Below are positions 52,190-59,270 of a stretch of DNA of 64,000 nucleotides, piece after piece. Source of the stretch: Nocardioides sp. Root1257. Its GTDB lineage: Bacteria > Actinomycetota > Actinomycetes > Propionibacteriales > Nocardioidaceae. The stretch's first letter is position 1, and each line of letters opens with the position of its first letter. The DNA is taken from positions 29,108 to 93,107 of the forward strand of contig NZ_LMDV01000003.1 in NCBI RefSeq assembly GCF_001425175.1, read 5' to 3'. The notes beneath the pieces were generated by a model, which was not told the origin of the DNA, did no database searches, and worked only from the letters and a program-made list of their open reading frames with translations. The position numbers and the translations under genes were made by a program.

Positions 52190-52935
52190 GCGCCGGTCGG
52201 CTCAGCGCCCGGCTCGGGGTGGCGGGCGCCGCACTGGGAATGACTGCCGGAACCGCGCAGGTGGTCATCGGTCCTCGAATTCCCGCGTGGACCGGGGACA
52301 AGCTCGCCAACGGCCCTCTCGGACTCCTCACGGTCGCCCTATCGGCCCTCGCAGGCCTGGCCGCGCTCCGGCAACGAGACCCGAACCTGTCGGTCCAGGG
52401 CCGAACGGCCTGCGCACTGGCGATGATCGGCCCCGGACTCCTCTGCCTCACCACCGTCGGCCGCCTCTGGTACCTCCCGGCCGCGCTGCTGCTCCCTGCC
52501 GGCCTGCTGACCGTGCACAGCTGGCGAGGTGCCGCAGCAGCCCTGGGGCGCGACTGTAACAGGGGGCTGCTCACTGCCTTGGGTGCCTCCGAGATGATGA
52601 TGGTCGCCAACGGACCTGGCCGACTCATGTTGGTCGGCGGCCTCGGTGGCGCCGCGCTCCTCGTAGCCACGTGGTGGCGCAGTGCCCCACGCCGGTGGAC
52701 CGCCGCGCTCGTGGTCTTGGGCACCGTCCCGTTCGCCGTCATGGCCTGGACCGTCGTACTGCCGGTCCTCCTCGCCGCGCTGAGCTGGTCGCTGGTGATC
52801 CCCGTGGCGCGGCAGAGCCGCCACGAGCCAACGACACGCGCCATCGATGCCGTTGATGCCGACGACTCCGACCCGACGACCCGGCCCTCGAGGCCGTCCA
52901 CATCCCTGCCCTACGCCCAAGGAGAAGTCCGGTGA
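52186..52935 (+). CDS. Multi-pass membrane protein of unknown function
   Basis: 249 residues from a GTG overlapping the Acg stop (GTGA). About six hydrophobic segments (LGVAGAALGMTAGTAQVVIG, LGLLTVALSALAGLAALR, LPAALLLPAGLLTVHSWRGA, LMLVGGLGGAALLVATWW, PFAVMAWTVVLPVLLAALSW), then a disordered C-terminal tail of 45 residues. Such proteins occur with Acg-like oxidoreductases; no function is known to me. Overlaps the MFS gene by 4 bases. Confidence 0.75.
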   Translation: MSAGRLSARLGVAGAALGMTAGTAQVVIGPRIPAWTGDKLANGPLGLLTVALSALAGLAALRQRDPNLSVQGRTACALAMIGPGLLCLTTVGRLWYLPAALLLPAGLLTVHSWRGAAAALGRDCNRGLLTALGASEMMMVANGPGRLMLVGGLGGAALLVATWWRSAPRRWTAALVVLGTVPFAVMAWTVVLPVLLAALSWSLVIPVARQSRHEPTTRAIDAVDADDSDPTTRPSRPSTSLPYAQGEVR

Positions 52936-54527
52936 AGACCAGAGCCCATTCAGAGATCGAGACGTCAACGAGAGGGGTCCTGCCGGTCGTGCTGGCCGCC
53001 CTCGCCCTCGTGGTCTCGGCAGTACCCGCACTCAACGTTGCCCTTCCCGACGTCGCCCGCGACACCGGCGCGAGCTTCACCCAGGTGCAGTGGATTGTCG
53101 ACGCCTACGCCCTGGTGTTCGCCGGCCTGCTGCTGCCGGCCGGTGCGCTCGGCGACCGGTACGGACGCAAACCGCTCCTGGTGGGCGGACTGGCCGCCTT
53201 CGGCATTGCTGCGATCTGCGCCTCCTTCGTCTCCGAGCCGGGCGCGCTGATCGGCCTCCGCGGCGTCATGGGTATCGGTGCCGCGATGGTGATGCCCACG
53301 ACGCTCTCCATCATCACGACCACGTTCTCCGCCGGTGAACGAGGAAAGGCGGTCGGAGCCTGGGTCGGCGTCGCGGGCGCCGGCGCCATCCTCGGCCTGC
53401 TGGGCTCCGGTCTACTCCTCGAGTTCTGGAGCTGGCCCTCGGTGTTCCTCGCGAGCGGCGGCATTGTGTTGCTGATCGCGGTCGCCGCAGTCAGGTTCGT
53501 CCCGAACTCGCGCGACGACGACGCAGCGCCGGTCGACTACCGCGGCGGCCTGCTCTCGGTCATCGGTCTGGCCGGCATCGTCTACGGCGCCATCGAGGGC
53601 CCGTCGCGCGGTTGGACCGCCCCGATCACGCTCCTCGCCTTCGTCATCGGCCTTCTCGGGATCCTGCTGTGGATCTGGGCGGGCCTGAAGTCCCAGGAGC
53701 CGATGCTCGACCCGCGCTACTTCCTGCGCCGTGACTTCGCTACCGGAGTCGGCTCCATCGCGCTGCAGTTCTTCATCTTCTTCGGCTTCATCTTCGTGCT
53801 CATCCAGTACCTCCAGCTCGTCCTCGGCTACTCGCCGCTGCAGGCAGGACTGGCGATGCTCCCGATGGGGATGGCCCTCGGAGCCTTGTCGCGCCGCGTC
53901 CCGCGCCTGGTCGAGAAGGTCGGACGGCGCCGGCCTTCCGTTGCAGGGTTCGTCTCTATGGCGGCAGGCCTCGCCGTGCTCTCTCAGCTCGGCGTCGGGT
54001 CGTCGTACTGGTGGGTGCTGGCCGGCATCGTCCCTGTCGGCGTCGGAATGGCTCTCGCAGCTGCCCCCGCGACGGCCGACATCGTCGCGTCGATGCCAGC
54101 CGACAAGCAAGGCGTGGCCTCGGCAGTCAACGACGCTGCCCGCGAGGTCGGCGGGACGCTTGGGATCGCCGTGCTGGGAAGCGTCCTCAACGCCCAGTAC
54201 CGCGCCGGCATCCAGGACGGCGTCCCCAGCGGGGCTCCCAGCAAGGTGGTCGCAGTCGCCCAGGACTCGCTGGGCGCCGCACTCGCGGTAGCGGACCGCC
54301 TGGGCGTGAACGGTGCCCACCTCGCTGACTTCGCCCGGGACTCGTTCCTTGACGGGCTTGCCACGGCCTTCACAGCCAGTGCGGTGCTGCTCGGGCTGGC
54401 CGCCGTCGCGCTGCTGGTCGCGATCCCCGGTCGCACACGCATCCCGGCTCCCCATGACGTTGGTTCACCACGCAACGACCAGGTGCCGACCGGCACCGAA
54501 CCCAACACAGAAAGAGAACTCACATGA
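52932..54527 (+). CDS. MFS transporter, DHA2 (14-TM) family
   Basis: 531 residues from a GTG overlapping the previous stop (GTGA). Motif A GDRYGRKPLL in loop 2-3, PALNVALPDVARDTGASFTQ in the first segment and WVGVAGAGAILGLLGSGLLL matching the antiporter motif region. Many hydrophobic segments, C-terminal polar tail. Expected to export small toxic molecules using the proton gradient. Third gene of the Acg operon; its stop overlaps the PfpI start. Confidence 0.93.
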   Translation: MKTRAHSEIETSTRGVLPVVLAALALVVSAVPALNVALPDVARDTGASFTQVQWIVDAYALVFAGLLLPAGALGDRYGRKPLLVGGLAAFGIAAICASFVSEPGALIGLRGVMGIGAAMVMPTTLSIITTTFSAGERGKAVGAWVGVAGAGAILGLLGSGLLLEFWSWPSVFLASGGIVLLIAVAAVRFVPNSRDDDAAPVDYRGGLLSVIGLAGIVYGAIEGPSRGWTAPITLLAFVIGLLGILLWIWAGLKSQEPMLDPRYFLRRDFATGVGSIALQFFIFFGFIFVLIQYLQLVLGYSPLQAGLAMLPMGMALGALSRRVPRLVEKVGRRRPSVAGFVSMAAGLAVLSQLGVGSSYWWVLAGIVPVGVGMALAAAPATADIVASMPADKQGVASAVNDAAREVGGTLGIAVLGSVLNAQYRAGIQDGVPSGAPSKVVAVAQDSLGAALAVADRLGVNGAHLADFARDSFLDGLATAFTASAVLLGLAAVALLVAIPGRTRIPAPHDVGSPRNDQVPTGTEPNTERELT

Positions 54528-55237
54528 CCATCAAGACGATCCTCTTCCTCGCCTTCCCCAACGTGGGCGAGCAGGACCTGCTCGCCCCGTGGGAGCTGCT
54601 GCGCGGCCTGTCGTACGACCTGGCCCGCGACGGCGAGGACCAGCTCGACATCACCCTCGGCAACTTCGACGGGGGCGTCGTGACCACCCACATGGGGGCT
54701 CAGCTCCAGCTGGACCGCACGCTCACCGCCGAGGACCGGTTCGACCTGCTGTACGTCCCCGGGGGGATCGGCGGCGGAGAAGCGGCGCAGGACGAGCGGG
54801 TGCTGGACCTCATCCGAGCCCACCACGCCGAAGGCCGCTGGGTCGCCGCCAACTGCTCCGGCGTCGGGGTGGTGCACCGCTCCGGGATCCTCGAGGGACT
54901 CGAGTTCCAGGCGCCGGCGGTGCTGGCCCGTCGCATCCGCGGCGAGGGTGGCACGGTCGCCGACCCGCGGCGCCTGTGGGGCGTTCTGCCCGAGGAGAAG
55001 ATCTTCACCTCCGGCGGAGCGGCCACGGTGCACCCCAGCACCATCGCGCTGGTCGCGTACCTCTTCGGCGAGCAGCGCGCACGTGCCATGGCCATCACGT
55101 GGGACAGCTACGCCGTCCACGGCGAGCCGCTGTTCTCGCCGTCTGGACCGCTCGCCAACGACGACCCTGCTTCCCGCGAGGCGCTTCAGGACGGCATGGA
55201 GAAGGTCTTCCTGCCCGACGTCGTCGGCGCCGCCTGA
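54524..55237 (+). CDS. DJ-1/PfpI family protein
   Basis: 237 residues; ATG overlaps the MFS stop (ATGA), GAAAGAG upstream. KTILFLAFPNVGEQDLLAPW, FDLLYVPGGIGGGEAAQDER and the elbow GRWVAANCSGVGVVHRSGIL with the nucleophile cysteine. It is the second DJ-1/PfpI protein in a LAL module; the first is at 29696-30319. Possible roles are detoxification of dicarbonyls or isonitriles. A longer C-terminal part than usual carries ITWDSYAVHGEPLFSPSGPL. Confidence 0.9.
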   Translation: MTIKTILFLAFPNVGEQDLLAPWELLRGLSYDLARDGEDQLDITLGNFDGGVVTTHMGAQLQLDRTLTAEDRFDLLYVPGGIGGGEAAQDERVLDLIRAHHAEGRWVAANCSGVGVVHRSGILEGLEFQAPAVLARRIRGEGGTVADPRRLWGVLPEEKIFTSGGAATVHPSTIALVAYLFGEQRARAMAITWDSYAVHGEPLFSPSGPLANDDPASREALQDGMEKVFLPDVVGAA

Positions 55238-55377
55238 GCGGCAGCACCGAACATGCGGCGGCGTTCCCCACGTCGACGTGGAGGGCGGATCTGGCAGACC
55301 CGGATCCGTCCTCCTCCCGGTGGCCTGCCCGCACGGCCGACAGACGCGACGACTTCCCACCGGCGAAGGAGCAGCAC

Positions 55378-56289
55378 ATGAACCCTCCCGGAGGCCAGAT
55401 CCGGCGGCTCAGGGTCGACCACGTGGACGTCTTCGCAGACCGACCGATGACGGGCAACGGCCTGACAGTGGTCGCCGCCGACGGCCCCCTGACGTCCAAC
55501 ACGATGCTGCAGATCGCCCAGGAGCTGAGGCAGTTCGAGACGATCTTCTTGTTCGACGCCGCAGACGGCAACGTCACGGCGCGGATCTTCACCCCGGAAG
55601 AGGAGCTCCACTTCGCAGGGCATCCTGTCCTCGGAGCCGCCGCGGTCCTTCACGCCCGATCGGGTCACGAAGAAGGCTGCCGCTCCTTGACCATTCACCT
55701 CGGTGACCGTGCGCTTCGCGTTACGACAACCTGGGGAGGCCCCGGCAGTCCCATCGAAGCTGAGATGAACCAGGGCCGAGCGACGCTGCTATCGCCGATT
55801 CCGCACGAGCAGGCTGTCCGATTCGCCGCCGCTCTCGGGCTCCAACCAGGGCACCTGCGCGCGGACCTCCCCAGTCAGGTCGTCAGCACCGGACTTCCGT
55901 ACCTGTTGCTCGCACTCACTGCTGACGGCGTCGCGAACAGCCACATCGCGGCACCTGACCTACCAGCAATGCTCCACAACGTGGGGGCGGACTTCATCTA
56001 TGCCCTCGACCCCGACCGACCGGAAGGCCGCACCTGGGACAACCGCGGCGTCACTGAAGACATCGCCACCGGTAGCGCGGCGGGACCGGTCGCCGCGTAC
56101 CTCGTGCACCACGGCCTGCGACCCATCGTTGAGCCGTTCCACGTCCACCAAGGACGCTTCGTCAGCCGCCCCAGCCTGATCAACGTCCGCCAAACCGCCG
56201 ACGGGTCAGTCTGGGTAGCGGGACACGTCACACAGTTCAGTTCCGGAGCGATCGATTTGTCCGACCCAGAATCAACGGCGTCCGCTTGA
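55378..56289 (+). CDS. PhzF-family isomerase/epimerase-like protein
   Basis: 303 residues; GAAGGAG precedes the ATG. DAP-epimerase-fold pattern of PhzF: VDVFADRPMTGNGLTVVAAD, ELRQFETIFLF carrying the catalytic-type glutamate, ARIFTPEEELHFAGHPVLGA, and RGVTEDIATGSAAGPVAAYL. In phenazine makers PhzF isomerises dihydro-hydroxyanthranilate, but most relatives have unknown substrates and no phenazine genes are here. It lies 140 bases after the PfpI gene and may share its transcript. Confidence 0.9.
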   Translation: MNPPGGQIRRLRVDHVDVFADRPMTGNGLTVVAADGPLTSNTMLQIAQELRQFETIFLFDAADGNVTARIFTPEEELHFAGHPVLGAAAVLHARSGHEEGCRSLTIHLGDRALRVTTTWGGPGSPIEAEMNQGRATLLSPIPHEQAVRFAAALGLQPGHLRADLPSQVVSTGLPYLLLALTADGVANSHIAAPDLPAMLHNVGADFIYALDPDRPEGRTWDNRGVTEDIATGSAAGPVAAYLVHHGLRPIVEPFHVHQGRFVSRPSLINVRQTADGSVWVAGHVTQFSSGAIDLSDPESTASA

Positions 56290-56634
56290 GTTGGCAGGCA
56301 AGGGACGCGAAACCGTTCGTGTTGACCGGACACACCTTGACGGACAATCGCGGCGGAATGGGCTAGTCCCGCTGACACCGATTTGTGCAGCAGACCCACC
56401 CACGGATGGTCCAGAGTCAAACCAGCTCACCTCTTCTGGTCACGTGCCAGCTGTGGCATCCAGGCAAGTAGGGCGCCACCTGGCTCGCGGCGTCGGCCCA
56501 CTGCCGGACGGGCAGCGAAACGTAGCCTCGAGGAAGCCCGTGTTTGAGTGAGAGTCGAACCGATGCTGGTGAGAGGCGCGTTGGCGAGGACCCGCCTTGC
56601 CGGGTGGACGAGGGGGTTGTCCTTGAACAGGTGC
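56290..56634. other. Intergenic region containing direct-repeat copy A
   Basis: No gene seen. It holds the first of two similar sequences that flank the secreted-protein gene. Confidence 0.4.
56348..56396 (+). repeat. Direct repeat A flanking the secreted-protein gene
   Basis: TCGCGGCGGAATGGG, a variable 8 bases, GCTGACACC, 5 bases, GTGCAGCAG. Copy B at 57365-57416 has the same three blocks in the same order and orientation. Confidence 0.55.
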
Positions 56635-57276
56635 TCACCGGACGGTTCGAGTTGCCGTGCCCGCGAGGCCGATCAGAGGTCTCGGAGGAGGTGACCGGTG
56701 TCGGTCGGTGACCTGTCCGGTCTGGATGAGCTGGTTGCCCGTTCGCACCCAGATGGAGACTGACCGACTCGGCGGAATCCCTTTCGAGGGAACCGCACCG
56801 ATCCGCGTCCGCACCCCGAAAGCCTGGGCTCCGAGGTGGGGGACTGTGATTCGGCGGGTGGTGAGCGAAGTAGTTCCGTCGAAGTTGTCGTGGGTGCCGA
56901 AGCAGCGTTTCTCGCTGCGGAGAATCCGACGAAACGCACCAGCTGCCGCAGCGGGCGTTCGGTATCGGAAGATCCGGACCTGTGGTCCCTCCCGCGCGCG
57001 GCCGCGGCGCAGTGCGTAGTCCATCAAGGCGCCGCGTTCAGGCTGAGGTCGGGCGAGCCCGCTCGAGGTGCAGTCCCGCGAGAGCGTGAACAACTGCTGG
57101 GGGCGGAAGAGCTCACGGTCGCGTACCCGTGGGAAGTACTTTCCGACCTGCGCCACGGTCGGGAAGTCAGCTGCGACCGGGCGCGCGACGGCGTTGTTGG
57201 CAGCCGCGCCCGGGGCGGGAAGCGGGGTAGTGAGCAATGCCGCACCGAGTGCGGCGGCAGCGGCAAGCAGCCTCAC
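56635..57276 (-). CDS. Secreted protein of unknown function
   Basis: 213 residues with a Sec signal peptide (MRLLAAAAALGAALLTTPLP, cleavage likely after GAA). The mature part has DFPTVAQVGKYFPRVRDREL, two cysteines (SRDCTSSG, EKRCFGTHDN) that could form a disulfide, and a basic end. The pattern resembles extracellular sensor-like domains found in actinobacteria (PknH-type), but I am not sure. It is flanked by the two direct repeats about 1 kb apart. Confidence 0.7.
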   Translation of the reverse strand: MRLLAAAAALGAALLTTPLPAPGAAANNAVARPVAADFPTVAQVGKYFPRVRDRELFRPQQLFTLSRDCTSSGLARPQPERGALMDYALRRGRAREGPQVRIFRYRTPAAAAGAFRRILRSEKRCFGTHDNFDGTTSLTTRRITVPHLGAQAFGVRTRIGAVPSKGIPPSRSVSIWVRTGNQLIQTGQVTDRHRSPPPRPLIGLAGTATRTVR

Positions 57277-57364
57277 GGCTTCAGCATCTCAGTGATGGGT
57301 TGGCGAGCGCCAGAGCAGGCAACCTCAACGCACGCTCCTCGGCACCGAGATGTGCCGCACGATA

Positions 57365-57416
57365 TTCGCGGCGGAATGGGGCACGCGCAGGCTGACACCT
57401 GATCGTGCAGCAGGCC
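57365..57416 (+). repeat. Direct repeat B flanking the secreted-protein gene
   Basis: TCGCGGCGGAATGGG, 10 bases, GCTGACACC, 5 bases, GTGCAGCAG; partner of 56348-56396. Confidence 0.55.
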
Positions 57417-57793
57417 GTATCTATTCGCCGCCCTAGTTCGCGCATGCCCGTGACATGGCCGAGCGCGGCACCGGCGATCTGCGGCGTGACTGGACCCCAT
57501 CAGCGTCTCGGCTGCCACCGGTAGATGAGTTTGGGTCCGTCCTGTGCGGATCGGCTGCGTCTCAGGTCTGACCCGGTTCATGAACGACCGTGGAGCGCTC
57601 GTGACTAGGTGGCCCCCGGATGCGACGACTGCGGCCACCGGTCGAGGTTGAGGTCAGCAAAGGGTGATCCGTTTGTCGGTCGAAGTCCCGTCGTCGTACG
57701 CGAATGCGAGCACATAACGGGTCATCGCTGAATTGCTCGCGCGTGCAGATGCGCCGTGAGGTTGGAAGTGTCACCATCGAAGTGGGAGGGCCC
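57417..57793. other. Intergenic region before the RTX-like lipoprotein gene
   Basis: About 375 bases without a recognised gene; presumably holds the promoter of the lipoprotein gene. Confidence 0.4.
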
Positions 57794-58987
57794 ATGGCCG
57801 CTCGAGCTATCGGTGTCGCGGCGTGGCTGGCTGCCTTGGTGGTCTGCGCCGGATGCGACAGCGACGCTGATACGCCCGCAGAACTGGACGCAGAGGTTTC
57901 GGCGCCAACGCCCGCGATCTCGGAGCCTCTCGCTCCCACGGGTCGGCCAGCGCCGAAAAGGGGCGAGCCTGGATACGCAGCGTCTCCCACCTGTCACGGT
58001 CGTCGCCATGCCACGATCCTCGGCACAGATGGAGATGACACGATCGTCGGCACACGCGCCGAGGACGTCATCATCACCTTCGGGGGCGACGATCGCATCA
58101 GCCACCTGCGACATGGCGACGAGGTCTGCGCCGGGGCAGGGGATGACACGGTGAGCGACGTCGGTCGTTGGGGGTGGTCCATCGACCTCGGAAGCGGCGA
58201 TGACCTGCTGTCCGACGTTGAGGGCCCGGGCACGGTGATCGGCGGCACGGGGGCGGACCGGCTCACCCTCCCGCTCGACGCCATCGCGGTCGACGCCGGA
58301 CCTGGGGACGACACGATACGAGTCGTAGCGAGCGGTCCGCCGCAGTTCCCTTACGACAACCCGTACAACTCACCGTGCATCAGCTTTCGCGCGGCGCCGC
58401 GCCCGGTCCACGTCCATCTGCTTCGCGGGTGGGCCCGCGGCCTGGGGCGAGACCGTCTCCTCAATGTGCATTGCCTGGAGGGCAGCCGATTCGGCGACAC
58501 CGTTGTCGGTTCTCGCTACGCCGACTACATCGAGGCCGGTGGAGGCGCTGACACCGTCTGGTCACTCGGCGGGAACGACGTCGTGTACGACCGCAGCTAC
58601 CCCGGCGTCGGCGACACGTTCCACCTCGGTCCCGGCGACGACTCCGCCGCCTCCGGAGGCGGAGCGGACCGGGTCTACGGTTGGCTCGGAGACGACTTCA
58701 TCGAGGCAGGCGCCGGGCCCGACTATCTCGACGGCGGCGCAGGCGATGACGAGCTGCTAGCCGCATACCGATGCGACGGAGACAACTCGGGTGGCTCAGG
58801 GATGGTCGACCAGGCGCCCAACGAGGTGTTCGGCGGCCCGGGCGACGACAAACTCACCGGCGACCTCGGAAACGACCGGCTCAACGGCGGCCCTGGTCTC
58901 GACACGGCAGACGGCGGTCATGAGGATGGCCGCCTCGATTGGTTCGAATCCGTGGAGCAGACCATGGTCTGCCAGACCTCGTTCTGA
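57794..58987 (+). CDS. Lipoprotein with RTX-like calcium-binding repeats
   Basis: 397 residues from the ATG at 57794, preceded by GGGAGGG. N-terminal lipoprotein signal (MAARAIGVAAWLAALVVCAG with lipobox cysteine in VCAGC), a Pro/Ala linker, then many hemolysin-type nonapeptides (GTDGDDTIVGTRAEDVI, GAGDDTVSDVG, GGTGADRLTLP, GGPGDDKLTGDLGNDRLNGG). These bind Ca2+ and form beta-rolls outside the cell. Two cysteines in the middle and the acidic end may add a disulfide. No catalytic domain is recognised. Probably a surface-attached structural or binding protein. Confidence 0.88.
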   Translation: MAARAIGVAAWLAALVVCAGCDSDADTPAELDAEVSAPTPAISEPLAPTGRPAPKRGEPGYAASPTCHGRRHATILGTDGDDTIVGTRAEDVIITFGGDDRISHLRHGDEVCAGAGDDTVSDVGRWGWSIDLGSGDDLLSDVEGPGTVIGGTGADRLTLPLDAIAVDAGPGDDTIRVVASGPPQFPYDNPYNSPCISFRAAPRPVHVHLLRGWARGLGRDRLLNVHCLEGSRFGDTVVGSRYADYIEAGGGADTVWSLGGNDVVYDRSYPGVGDTFHLGPGDDSAASGGGADRVYGWLGDDFIEAGAGPDYLDGGAGDDELLAAYRCDGDNSGGSGMVDQAPNEVFGGPGDDKLTGDLGNDRLNGGPGLDTADGGHEDGRLDWFESVEQTMVCQTSF

Positions 58988-59270
58988 GCTGCGCGCACCG
59001 ATCGTCGGAGGCACGCCCGGCAGGCGGCGGAAGAACGCTGGTCGACCAAACTTGTCCCCGCGAACTTTTGGTCGGGTGGCGGAGCGGGCGGATACGTCAC
59101 GGACTCAGCGCACCGCCAGTGTCGCGCAGCGAGCAAGGGATCGGCGAACGGTCTACTGACCCTGTTCACAAGTTCGTCCGTCGACACTCCGTTCGCCCAG
59201 TTCGTCGGTGCCAACTCAGGTCGACGGCTAGGCTCGCGGCGGTTATCGGGGACGAACGGGAGATCAGCGA

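Noticed and set aside
55378..56289. PhzF as evidence of a phenazine gene cluster
   Set aside because: No other phenazine biosynthesis gene is present; PhzF-like proteins are common outside such clusters.
58030..58900. Repetitive GGXGXD-coding DNA as a possible tandem DNA repeat or CRISPR
   Set aside because: Periodicity is at the protein level (RTX nonapeptides) with variable codons; no constant DNA repeat with unique spacers.
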